DNA of 12,520 nucleotides. Origin: Paludibacteraceae bacterium. GTDB taxonomy: Bacteria > Bacteroidota > Bacteroidia > Bacteroidales > Paludibacteraceae. How positions within the stretch are numbered: the stretch's first letter is position 1; each line of letters starts with the position of its first letter. Positions 5,883-12,520 of the stretch are shown piece by piece. Under the pieces are notes generated by a model. The model had not been told where the DNA came from, did not search any database, and saw only the letters and a program-made list of their open reading frames with translations. Location of the stretch: the NCBI GenBank assembly GCA_017965125.1, contig JAGCQO010000181.1, positions 1-12,520 on the forward strand, written 5' to 3'. The translations under genes and the position numbers were made by a program.

Positions 5883-6193
5883 TAAAGTAACTCTGCCGGG
5901 GTTTTGTTGAGTAAATGCGCTTTAAAAGCCGAACTTCCGTTAAAGGGATAAAGCTTTCCTTTAAGCGTTGACAAATTTGGCAGATACTTTTTAAAAATAC
6001 AAGTGGAAAAAAATTTGTTTTTATGAAAATTTCTTTCGGTATCTGTATTTCAAATAGTTACACTAAAAGCTTAACAATCAGCCAATTACAAAGACTTGTA
6101 AATTGTTAATTTTTGTGTAATGTGCGGATAATCAGCATATAAGAATAGCATACTTCATCTAAGAGATTAGGGTGCTATTCGCAGAAAAATATT
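5883..6193. other. 311-bp intergenic region upstream of dnaA
   Basis: AT-rich, especially 5985-6075. It must hold the dnaA promoter, but no exact TAnnTTTG was found on the minus strand. The nearest is TATCCCTTT (minus strand, near 5944-5952), about 20 bp after a TTTG near 5973-5976, which is imperfect. No exact DnaA box (TTATNCACA) is present; TGTGCGGATAA at 6121-6131 resembles one only with an inserted base. Its right end carries the inverted repeat 6143-6180. No gene seen. Confidence 0.5.
6143..6180 (-). repeat. 8-bp inverted repeat after the decarboxylase gene
   Basis: GAATAGCA (6143-6150) and TGCTATTC (6173-6180) are perfect reverse complements with a 22-nt spacer that itself contains a small ATCT/AGAT stem. 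It starts 13 bp after the decarboxylase stop codon. On the minus strand only TTATAT follows, not a clean U-run, so it is a possible weak terminator or mRNA-end structure. Confidence 0.45.
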
Positions 6194-7585
6194 TTAATAG
6201 CCGAGTATTTTTAACATTGACTTATAGCTTTGCTCCTTGGCGAACAATTTTGTATAATACTCGCCATTTTCATCGCGGTCGATGATAACTAACTTAGGCG
6301 CAGGCACTAAGCAGTGCTTAACTCCACCAAAACCTGAAAGCGATTCCTGATATGCGCCACAATGGAAGAAGCCGACATACTGCTCACGGTCTGGCTGCAT
6401 CTTCGGCAAGAAGATGGCGTTACTATGCACCTCCGCATTGTAGAAATCCTCGCTGTCGCAAGTCAATCCGCCAAGATGGACACGCTCGTAAGGCGAGTCC
6501 CAGTTGTTGATGGAAAGGAACGGATAGCGCTGGTCTATCGCCCAAGTGTCAGGCAGCGTTGTTATGAACGACGAGTCGATCATATTCCAAAGCTCACGGT
6601 CGTTCTGCTGCGTTTGGTTCACGATGCCGTAGAGCATGGCTCCGCTCTCGCCCACAGTGAAGTTGCCGAACTCGGTGAAAAGACGTGGCTCCGGCGTGTT
6701 GTGCGACTGGCACACGCTCTTTATCTGCGCCACGATTTCCTCAATCATGTACTCGTAGTCGTAGTTGAAGTCCAAGTGGGTCATGATAGGCAGTCCGCCG
6801 CCGATGTCCAAACTGTCAAGCGTAGGACACTCCGCACGCAGGTTGCAATAAAGCTCGACAGCCTTGCCAAGCTCGTTCCAGTAATATGACGTATCCTTAA
6901 TACCTGTGTTTATGAAGAAATGAAGCATCTTGAGCTCAACCTGCTTGTTCTTCTTTATCACATTCTTATAATAAGGAATAATGTCGGAATAACGGATGCC
7001 CAAGCGTGATGTATAGAAATCGAACTTTGGCTCCTCCTCGGTCGCAATGCGTATTCCGATTTTGAACTTCTCGTTTGCGCCATCGACAAGGTGCTCCAGC
7101 TCAAATTTATTGTCGAGGATAGGAATCACATTGTCAAAACCATTGTTTATGAAGTTCTGAATGTTCTCGATGTACTGTGGCTGTTTGAATCCGTTGCACA
7201 GGATTATCTTGTCTTTGGAGAATTTGCCTTCCACAAACAACGCCTCAAGCAAGTTCAAATCAAACGCCGAAGAACACTCTATGTTGACGCCATTCTTCAG
7301 CACTGTCTCCATGACGAACGAGAAGTGCGACGACTTGGTGCAATAACAATACTGATAGTCGGCCTTGTAGTCCGCCTTGGCTATAGCGACATTAAACAAA
7401 CGGCGAGCCTTGCTTATATTCTCATCTATCTTAGGCAAGTAAGCCAGACGCAACGGAGTGCCGTACTGTTTTATAAGCTCCATTAAATCCACACCATACC
7501 AAAGAAGATTTTCTCCATCGAGCGAAAATTCGTCAGTTGGAAAATCAATCGTCTGCTCAATAAGATCGCTATATTTTACTTTCAT
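6194..7585 (-). CDS. PLP-dependent fold-III decarboxylase, arginine-decarboxylase-like (463 aa)
   Basis: An alanine-racemase-fold, PLP-dependent amino acid decarboxylase. The PLP lysine is in YCYCTKSSHF (Lys84). HFFINTG at 222-228 and the phosphate-binding GGG (262-264) follow in the barrel; TEFGNFTVGESG (304-315) contributes to the cofactor site. The C-terminal beta domain carries LTCDSED (374-380), giving the Cys-Asp pair that acts across the dimer, and CGAYQ (409-413), giving the cofactor-contacting Tyr. Close relatives of this 460-470-residue form in Bacteroidetes are usually named arginine decarboxylase, which would yield agmatine for polyamine synthesis, but it is much shorter than the classic ~630-residue SpeA, so the substrate (arginine, another basic amino acid, or a carboxy-polyamine) is unproven. 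Cytoplasmic, single-gene unit. Two 19-bp repeats lie in its leader. Confidence 0.85.
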   Translation of the reverse strand: MKVKYSDLIEQTIDFPTDEFSLDGENLLWYGVDLMELIKQYGTPLRLAYLPKIDENISKARRLFNVAIAKADYKADYQYCYCTKSSHFSFVMETVLKNGVNIECSSAFDLNLLEALFVEGKFSKDKIILCNGFKQPQYIENIQNFINNGFDNVIPILDNKFELEHLVDGANEKFKIGIRIATEEEPKFDFYTSRLGIRYSDIIPYYKNVIKKNKQVELKMLHFFINTGIKDTSYYWNELGKAVELYCNLRAECPTLDSLDIGGGLPIMTHLDFNYDYEYMIEEIVAQIKSVCQSHNTPEPRLFTEFGNFTVGESGAMLYGIVNQTQQNDRELWNMIDSSFITTLPDTWAIDQRYPFLSINNWDSPYERVHLGGLTCDSEDFYNAEVHSNAIFLPKMQPDREQYVGFFHCGAYQESLSGFGGVKHCLVPAPKLVIIDRDENGEYYTKLFAKEQSYKSMLKILGY

Positions 7586-7600
7586 TTCTAATTCTTGAAA

Positions 7601-7652
7601 AATGTAAGTGAGTTAGATTGTTATTTTTTCACCAATGTAAGTGAGTTAGATT
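7601..7652. repeat. Two exact 19-bp direct repeats in the decarboxylase leader
   Basis: AATGTAAGTGAGTTAGATT occurs at 7601-7619 and again at 7634-7652, spaced 33 bp start to start (about three DNA turns). Both lie between the TATCTTTG box (7658-7665) and the ATG at 7585. Being exact, tandem and confined to this leader, they look like a regulatory binding site, either on DNA as operators just downstream of the start site, or on the mRNA. Confidence 0.8.
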
Positions 7653-7657
7653 TGAAG

Positions 7658-7665
7658 CAAAGATA
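7658..7665 (-). promoter_or_regulatory. -7 box (TATCTTTG) for the decarboxylase gene
   Basis: TATCTTTG fits TAnnTTTG exactly. Transcription would start near 7651 and give a leader of about 65 nt covering the 19-bp repeats. No TTTG is present at 19-21 bp upstream; the nearest TTG is only 13 bp away. Confidence 0.5.
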
Positions 7666-7802
7666 TAAATAAGCTAACCAACATATTCATAAAAACATAT
7701 AAAATTATCAAGAAAGACAGCTACAGGCACGACTTACTTAACATAAATGACACGAAAACCTACGCGGCAAAAGAAACCACCCGACACATCCGACACAACA
7801 AC

Positions 7803-7837
7803 AAAAAAAAAGAGAGACGACCCGAAAGTCGCCTCTC
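7803..7837 (-). terminator. Strong intrinsic terminator of the lipoprotein/OMP operon
   Basis: On the minus strand, a 10-bp stem GAGAGGCGAC / GTCGTCTCTC (one G-T pair) with loop TTTCGG (7837-7812), followed directly by nine T (7811-7803). It lies 33 bp after the outer-membrane protein stop codon. Confidence 0.95.
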
Positions 7838-7870
7838 CATACTAATTATTAAGCTCTAATGAATATCTGC

Positions 7871-8800
7871 TTAATTGAAGTAGAACATCAAATAAAGGTT
7901 ACCACCGATATTCTGTGTTCCGAATACGAAGTCGCTCGACTTAGGCGACACCTTGTTGATATACTCGTCAACAGTACCGCTCAAAGTGTTGTAACCCTCG
8001 TATGTTGCTGTCTGAGAAGGTCTCCAGCTATAAAGCAAAGCCAAGTCAACCTCAGCGCCTATAGCAATCTTAGGAGCTACGAAATACTCGATACCTACAG
8101 TACCAACAAGACCGATTGTGTGGTTTACGTCAGCTGACGCCTTTGTAACACGAGCACTTGGTATGTTTGTTCCCATTGCTACATAACCCATAGTGTTAAC
8201 TACACCATCGATTGAAGGAGTCTGGTTGATCTCTGTGATTCCGTTACCGTAATCCCAAGTTGTCTTTGCTGTGTAGAAAGAGTAAAGAAGGTTACCGCTG
8301 AACACACCCTGGAAACGGTGGTTCTTGCCCATGCGGTACTCGATACCTGCTGACAAGCTACCTCCGGTTACCGATGCGTGGTAAGCGTCCTCAACCTTGT
8401 CCTGAGACAGTGGGTCTGCTGCTACAGCCGCGTCGTCCTGTACATACTCATGACGGTTCTGACGGTTGAGCACCATACCGATGTTTGCACGAACAGCGAT
8501 GTTATCATCCAAGAAATACTTTCCCTGAATAGAAACCATAGGCAAAGCAAAACCCTCGGTAGTTGTAACATCCTGGTTCCACAGAAGACCTGAGCCACCG
8601 ATCTGGTCGTTGTTGATGCTTCCGTTTACAGAGTTGTTGAACATCTGACCAAGGAAATTAGTGACAGGGTTCAAGTTGAGACCCAAGGCGATATCGCCAG
8701 CCTCTGGAAGGTATGCAGAATAGTCCTTCTGCTCCTTATCCCCAGCGAACGAAGGCACTGCCATCGCTGCTGCCAATATTAAACCGAATATTCTTTTCAT
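7871..8800 (-). CDS. Outer-membrane beta-barrel protein (309 aa)
   Basis: A Sec signal peptide is clear: MKRIF, a hydrophobic run LILAAAMAV, then PSFAG with probable cleavage after residue 19 or 20. The mature part has alternating polar/aromatic strands, many Gly/Asn/Tyr turns (FQGVFSGNLLYSFYTA, HTIGLVGTVGIEYFVAPKIAIGAEVDLALLYSW) and a final strand GGNLYLMFYFN, all typical of a small barrel in the outer membrane. The N-terminal mature motif PEAGDIALGLNLNPVTNFLG is seen in Bacteroidales outer-membrane proteins of unknown role. It follows the lipoprotein gene by 29 bp with no terminator between them, so both are one operon ending at the terminator 7803-7837. The pair may form a surface complex; what it binds or transports is unknown. 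Confidence 0.8.
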   Translation of the reverse strand: MKRIFGLILAAAMAVPSFAGDKEQKDYSAYLPEAGDIALGLNLNPVTNFLGQMFNNSVNGSINNDQIGGSGLLWNQDVTTTEGFALPMVSIQGKYFLDDNIAVRANIGMVLNRQNRHEYVQDDAAVAADPLSQDKVEDAYHASVTGGSLSAGIEYRMGKNHRFQGVFSGNLLYSFYTAKTTWDYGNGITEINQTPSIDGVVNTMGYVAMGTNIPSARVTKASADVNHTIGLVGTVGIEYFVAPKIAIGAEVDLALLYSWRPSQTATYEGYNTLSGTVDEYINKVSPKSSDFVFGTQNIGGNLYLMFYFN

Positions 8801-8829
8801 TTTCTATATCAAAATAATAGGTTCAAATA

Positions 8830-9993
8830 TTAATACTGATCGTCTCTGCCAGCCTGGCTATTTGCCTCTGTCCACTCAGTGGTAGAGTATGTCTTATCCT
8901 GAGTATAAGTTCTCTTAGTGTCGCCATCAAGGTACTTCTTCAATGTCAAACCATTGATAGTCTGCCAAGCATCTGGAGTGAACTTCATTGTGACAGCAGC
9001 GAACACAATACCTGTTTCTGAAACTATAGAACCAGAAAGAGTCTTTGAGCTTGAAGCCTTTCCGTATACACCAGAAAGCTTTTGAGTCTTAGCCTCTGTT
9101 GCAGCATCTGATGAGTGATACAAGTTGTTGAATCTAAACTCAGAGAATTTGTTATCAGCGTTAGCATAGAATGGAACGGTCTCAACTTCTACTTTTGTCT
9201 TGCTGAAGTCCCATGTTGTGTAGATCTTGACATCTGCGCTATACTCGCCCTTATCGCCCACTGTAGCGAGATAAGTCAGCTTTCTCTTTGTATCTTCTGT
9301 GTTAGACACAGTAATCTTAACCTGCACACCTGCAGGAGCAACTTTTGATGTTGTCGCGCTCGGACCTTCTGACACTGTGGTTGACTTCCAAGCTGCATAT
9401 TCAATCTTAGCGACACCGCTTACCTTGAAGCCCTTAGTGATAGCGTTGTTATCTTCTTTATAACCAGAAGTGATCTTGATATCGTTAACATAAGACTTGT
9501 TTGGCTCAACTGAGATACCAGCCACCTTAGAAGTAGTAGTTCTTGTTGTGTTTGCTTCAGCAGAATAAGCTGTACTTGTTACGTTAACAACATCATTGTC
9601 AACAATCTTGCCATAAGTGTAAGTTGTTCCAGAAGGAAGGATTACATCCAACTTCTTAACTGTGATAGGCTTAATACCTACAGGGATAGAGATTGAGTAG
9701 TTACCGTTAGCATCTGTTGTAGCAGTAAACTGCTTTTCACCCTGAGCTGTAGCTGAGTTAATATAGTTACTTGCGTAATCTACAGTAGCAACAACTTGTG
9801 CACCTGCAGCAACTACCTGGTTGCCTTCTGTGATCACATTGCCTGTCTTAGAAGCTCCGAGATCAACAACTACGTTACCTGTAAGAGTTGCAGTATTCTT
9901 GCAATCACTCAAAGAATAAGACGATTGTTCGTCCTCGCATGCAGTAAGCGCGAAAGCACATGCTGCAAGCACCATAAGAAAACACTTTTTCAT
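8830..9993 (-). CDS. Lipoprotein with repeated carboxypeptidase-regulatory-like beta domains (387 aa)
   Basis: Type II signal peptide MKKCFLMVLAACAFALTAC with the lipidated Cys at residue 19. The acidic residues right after it (CEDEQ) resemble the Bacteroidetes lipoprotein export signal that sends lipoproteins to the cell surface; surface exposure is inference. Residues ~33-115 look like a carboxypeptidase-regulatory-like/Ig-type domain (TLTGNVVV, GAQVVATV, TTDANGNYSISIPVG). Residues ~188-275 repeat the plan (FKVSGVAKI, PAGVQVKITV, VGDKGEYSADVKI), and a third TLSGSIVSETGIVFAAVTM segment follows. Very rich in Thr, Ser, Ala and Lys, as in secreted proteins. No catalytic motif is seen. First gene of the operon with the outer-membrane protein, with a well-formed promoter 110-140 bp upstream. 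Ligand unknown. Confidence 0.85.
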   Translation of the reverse strand: MKKCFLMVLAACAFALTACEDEQSSYSLSDCKNTATLTGNVVVDLGASKTGNVITEGNQVVAAGAQVVATVDYASNYINSATAQGEKQFTATTDANGNYSISIPVGIKPITVKKLDVILPSGTTYTYGKIVDNDVVNVTSTAYSAEANTTRTTTSKVAGISVEPNKSYVNDIKITSGYKEDNNAITKGFKVSGVAKIEYAAWKSTTVSEGPSATTSKVAPAGVQVKITVSNTEDTKRKLTYLATVGDKGEYSADVKIYTTWDFSKTKVEVETVPFYANADNKFSEFRFNNLYHSSDAATEAKTQKLSGVYGKASSSKTLSGSIVSETGIVFAAVTMKFTPDAWQTINGLTLKKYLDGDTKRTYTQDKTYSTTEWTEANSQAGRDDQY

Positions 9994-10385
9994 AGAAAAA
10001 AAGAATTTAAAAATTAAAAGTTAGACATTAAAAATCAAAACATTAACTAATGATATTAGTCTTATTTTATAGTTTAATAATATTTTGATGATAATAAAAA
10101 AAACTCCACAAAGGTATCAACCTTATTAACGCAATCAAAGAAAAATTTGTATTTTTTTACCAAAAGATGCCATAATTTATAAAAATAGTCCGTTAACTTA
10201 TTGATTATAAGATGCAATTAGTTTACATTCAAAATACAGAACATAATATTGAAACTTTCAAAACACAGGAAACACAGCAGAAATCATATACCGCTATTAA
10301 TCAAGCATATAGCAACTTGAGGATTGATTATGGCTAACAGAACGCACCAAAGCCCCTCACCGCAAAGCGAAGAAGTTTTAAAAAC
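9994..10385. other. AT-rich intergenic region upstream of the lipoprotein operon
   Basis: It holds the promoter at 10109-10139 and a ~105-nt untranslated leader on its left side. The part from 10140 to 10385 is AT-rich and contains no gene, repeat or plus-strand promoter I can support. A 32-codon plus-strand frame at 10330-10428 runs into the DUF362 terminator and is not credible. Confidence 0.6.
10109..10139 (-). promoter_or_regulatory. Bacteroidetes-type promoter of the lipoprotein/OMP operon
   Basis: Minus strand: TTTG (10139-10136), 19-bp spacer, TACCTTTG (10116-10109). Both boxes and the spacing fit the Bacteroidetes primary-sigma consensus TTTG-N19-21-TAnnTTTG. The start site would be near 10100-10104, leaving a ~105-nt leader before the lipoprotein ATG. 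This is the best-formed promoter in the window. Confidence 0.8.
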
Positions 10386-10413
10386 AAAAAAAGGAGAGGC
10401 ATACACCCCTCCT
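10386..10413 (-). terminator. Intrinsic terminator after the DUF362 gene
   Basis: Minus strand: AGGAGGGG, loop TGTATG, CCTCTCCT (8 bp with one G-T pair, 10413-10392), running into seven T (10392-10386). It lies 28 bp after the DUF362 gene stop codon. Confidence 0.9.
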
Positions 10414-10441
10414 ATATGTAAAAATTAGAAAAACCGCGAAC

Positions 10442-11491
10442 TCACTTTATTCGGACAAATGGCTTGAGTCCTTTGGCCGCTTCCTTTGCTGTTATGCGTT
10501 TCCCGCCATTGTCAAGGTCGATGAGGACATAGCGGTCATTGCCCATGCCGAGCTCTTTCATATAAGAAAGCTGACGCAATCCGTGGCGGCTCTCCACACG
10601 CTCTATAATGTCGTGATGTTCCTTCTCGGTCATAGCGTAAAGTATGTCGATGCACGCCTGGTCTATGGCGAGTATGTCGGTTGACGAGAGGATGCCGACG
10701 TCGGGAGTCACAACAGGGTCGGCTCTGAGGCCCTCGCAGTCGCACGACACGGACATGTTGCGCATCACATTGACATAAGTAACATGCTTGCCGAAGTGGT
10801 CGATGGTGGCCTTGGTTGACTCTGTTATGCGCTCCATGAACTCTTCCTTGCGGATGCTCCACTGCCCTGCTCCAGGACGTGTATGAATCCATGACTTTCC
10901 GATTCTGCCGTCGGCACATCCGATGCCGATGTTCTTGTTAGAACCGCCGAATCCGCCTTGCGAATGGCCCTTGAAGTGAGTCAACACGACAAGCGAATTG
11001 TAGTTCAGCAGATTCTTGCCTACCGACATCTTGGCAAACCATTTGCCTCCGACCACCGGCAAAGACACCGTGTCCTGCTCGTCAATTATATCGACCGGGC
11101 AGAAAGTCCAGCCGTTTACTTCGAGTGTCTTGCGGTGCTTCTCGGTCGTATGACGGTCGCCCTGATAATAGGTGTTAGTCTCTACGATTGTTGCTTCCCT
11201 TATTATGTTCCTCTTGATTAGCTCCTTGACCCACGAGCTCGGTATGATGTTCGGACCGTTCTGCTCGCCTGTGTGGAGCTTGACCGCCACCTTGCCGTAA
11301 ATGCTGCCGTTGACCTTCTCATAAGCCGCGATCAAGCCTTCTGGCGAAAGGTTGCGCGTGAAGTACACGACAGACTCGTTGCCAGTGCGCTGTGGATAAG
11401 GAACATAGACGTTGCCGTAAACGCCTGGCGACTGAGCCGAAGCCACAACGCACGACAACAAACATAAAACCGCCGTAAATAACTTTCTCAT
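10442..11491 (-). CDS. Exported DUF362 domain protein (349 aa)
   Basis: The start is set at the ATG 11491-11489, which gives a clean Sec signal peptide (MRKLFTAVLCLLSCVVASA, cleavage before Gln20); an in-frame start at 11566 would bury it behind 25 residues. The DUF362 pattern is seen: VAVKLHTGEQ (68-77), THFKGHSQGGFGGSNKNIGIGCADGRIGK (171-199) and CDCEG (250-254), then the C-terminal domain with SSTDILAIDQACIDI (269-283). DUF362 proteins often accompany Fe-S domains. Here no ferredoxin domain is present, but Cys192, Cys250 and Cys252 could bind metal (inference). It probably acts in the periplasm. Function unknown. Terminated at 10386-10413; the 133-bp gap upstream has no clear terminator, so it may be co-transcribed with the 196-residue gene. 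Confidence 0.85.
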   Translation of the reverse strand: MRKLFTAVLCLLSCVVASAQSPGVYGNVYVPYPQRTGNESVVYFTRNLSPEGLIAAYEKVNGSIYGKVAVKLHTGEQNGPNIIPSSWVKELIKRNIIREATIVETNTYYQGDRHTTEKHRKTLEVNGWTFCPVDIIDEQDTVSLPVVGGKWFAKMSVGKNLLNYNSLVVLTHFKGHSQGGFGGSNKNIGIGCADGRIGKSWIHTRPGAGQWSIRKEEFMERITESTKATIDHFGKHVTYVNVMRNMSVSCDCEGLRADPVVTPDVGILSSTDILAIDQACIDILYAMTEKEHHDIIERVESRHGLRQLSYMKELGMGNDRYVLIDLDNGGKRITAKEAAKGLKPFVRIK

Positions 11492-11624
11492 AGACTGTGT
11501 GAAATATTTTCCTGCAAGATATGAATTTACAAGAACGGCATATTTTTCTTTTGCATTAAATAACACAAAAATCAGCAGAAAAGCAGAGCGGGAAAGCGAC
11601 TATGACGATTTCCTTTGCCACCGC

Positions 11625-12215
11625 TTACTGCTTTTGAGGAATCTTGCGCCAATGGTGCTTAACGACAATCGCCTTGCCGAAAGACTCGACTATAGCCTTG
11701 CCTTTTGCCTCGTCGATGTCCACATCGCTCTTTGAGTAAGAATAGTCAACCTTCTCTGTTTCCATATTGAACAAAGCCAACTGCTCAAGATGGTCTGACA
11801 CACGGCTGCCTGACACCTTATGATAGTTGCAGTATGCGCATCCTGTGCCGCATGAGCCGCCGGCAGAAACAGCAGAGTTAGCCAAAATCGACATTTTTTT
11901 AAACTCATGGCTTATCTCCACAACCTCAGCCTTGCCGCTGCCGAAGCAGAACAACGCGCTGTATTCCTTTTTCGCGTCGGCAATCAAAACCTCGTCGAGT
12001 CCGTCATGGTCCAAGTCGAACACGCTGTAAAAAACAGGCGCAGGAATATCAAAGTCGATTTCCTCGCCGATGGCTGTCTGGTACATCGACTCCAATTCCT
12101 TGAAATCGATATTGCCGAGTTTCTTTGACGAGCCATTTGAAACGACTGTTGTCTGCGCATATATGCCTATGACACAAGCGAAAAGCGACAGAACAAGTAA
12201 TAAACCTTTTCTCAT
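11625..12215 (-). CDS. Exported protein with an FG-GAP/EF-hand-like calcium loop (196 aa)
   Basis: Signal peptide MRKGLLLVLSLFACVIGIYA with probable cleavage before Gln21. Residues 62-82 (FYSVFDLDHDGLDEVLIADA) give DxDxDG followed by DEVLI, the form found in FG-GAP/VCBS-type repeats and dockerin-like calcium loops; FCFGSGKAEVVE after it fits one beta-propeller-like blade. Only one such unit is present, so this is not a full propeller. Residues 119-130 (GGSCGTGCAYCN) hold CxxxCxxC, possibly disulfides or a metal site in an exported protein. No enzyme motif is recognised. It starts 25 bp after the stop of the upstream interrupted gene and is likely in the same transcript; the DUF362 gene follows 133 bp downstream. 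Confidence 0.75.
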   Translation of the reverse strand: MRKGLLLVLSLFACVIGIYAQTTVVSNGSSKKLGNIDFKELESMYQTAIGEEIDFDIPAPVFYSVFDLDHDGLDEVLIADAKKEYSALFCFGSGKAEVVEISHEFKKMSILANSAVSAGGSCGTGCAYCNYHKVSGSRVSDHLEQLALFNMETEKVDYSYSKSDVDIDEAKGKAIVESFGKAIVVKHHWRKIPQKQ

Positions 12216-12240
12216 AACTAAATGCTTTTTTATTGATACA

Positions 12241-12520
12241 TTAAGACAAGCCAGCCCACTCTCCTTCTATCGGCTTGCATGGGGCGAAAGCTTCGTCGCA
12301 GTTGTTCAACGCAAACAGAGTCTTGTCCTTGCCTTTGAACACGATGACAGAACGCTGAGGCATATCCCAGCCTTCGCCGATGATGAACCTGTTGCAGAAT
12401 GTTCAGCCATACAGTTCCGAAGTCTCGTCCGGCTTAGCTGTGCGGTCCACACGAACGATATAAGGCGCCTTTGGAGCATAAGCATTGCTGCTTTTCGCCC
12501 CCATCAGCATAGCCGCTGGC
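12241..12520 (-). pseudogene. 3' part of an unknown protein gene with an in-frame TGA
   Basis: One minus-strand frame reads as protein from the window edge to TAA at 12243-12241, broken once by TGA at 12405-12403. Before it: 38 residues including AKSSNAYAPKAPYIVRVDRT and ending ETSELYG. After it: 53 residues, TFCNRFIIGEGWDMPQRSV onward, with NNCDEAFAPCKP and ending EWAGLS. Composition and codon use stay protein-like on both sides, so the frame was coding throughout. TGA is one base from TGG (Trp) or from TGC/TGT (Cys). TGA is the normal stop of several neighbouring genes, so recoding as Trp is unlikely. A nonsense mutation, a sequence error, or selenocysteine (the result would be a U-x-x-C motif) are the choices. 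The family is not recognised and the 5' end is outside the window. Confidence 0.55.

Noticed and set aside
5883..6193. Possible oriC next to dnaA
   Set aside because: AT-rich, but no exact or clustered DnaA boxes; the only resemblance (6121-6131) has an inserted base. Proximity to dnaA is not enough, particularly in Bacteroidetes.
10330..10428. 32-codon plus-strand frame starting MANRTHQSPS
   Set aside because: It runs through the stem of the DUF362 gene terminator, has no promoter signal or homology I can recognise, and is of chance length.
11850..11852. Radical-SAM-like CxxxCxxC in the 196-aa protein
   Set aside because: The protein has a Sec signal peptide, is too small for a radical SAM barrel and lacks the other motifs; the cysteines are more likely structural or metal-binding.

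Overview
The window looks like chromosomal DNA of a Bacteroidales bacterium (Bacteroides/Prevotella/Paraprevotella-like). The grounds are the family content (a Bacteroidetes-type DnaA, a 463-residue fold-III PLP decarboxylase seen mainly in Bacteroidetes, an acidic lipoprotein plus outer-membrane protein pair), promoter elements matching the Bacteroidetes TTTG / TAnnTTTG consensus, absence of clear Shine-Dalgarno sequences, and long AT-rich intergenic stretches. Genus cannot be fixed from sequence alone. Every supported gene lies on the minus strand, so the window is read from right (12520) to left (1).

Right part (12520 to 10386): the end of a protein gene interrupted by an in-frame TGA, then an exported 196-residue protein with a DxDxDG calcium-type loop, then an exported DUF362 protein that ends at a strong terminator. 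A 0.3 kb AT-rich gap follows, holding a full Bacteroidetes-type promoter. That promoter drives a two-gene envelope operon, a lipoprotein followed by an outer-membrane protein, closed by a very good terminator (7803-7837).

Centre (7760 to 3888): a PLP-dependent decarboxylase of the arginine-decarboxylase-like group, preceded by a TAnnTTTG box and two identical 19-bp repeats in its leader. After a 311-bp gap come dnaA and a pRiA4b ORF-3-like acidic protein, which overlap as ATGA and end at a terminator. That terminator lies only 13 bp before the miaA start codon.

Left part (3874 to 1267): miaA (tRNA isopentenyl transferase), a LysE/RhtB-type exporter starting at a TTG that overlaps the miaA stop, and a GT-B-like glycosyltransferase 5 bp further on, forming a compact operon. 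The left end (1071 to 87) is an accessory three-gene module in which two small related DUF3791-type proteins flank a DUF3990-type protein. All three are joined by ATGA overlaps, and a 29-bp perfect direct repeat lies at both ends of the module. DUF3990 belongs, from family knowledge, with ADP-ribosyltransferase-like folds, so this module is the best candidate here for a poorly described toxin-antitoxin, defence or effector system. No tRNA, rRNA, CRISPR array or transposase was seen.
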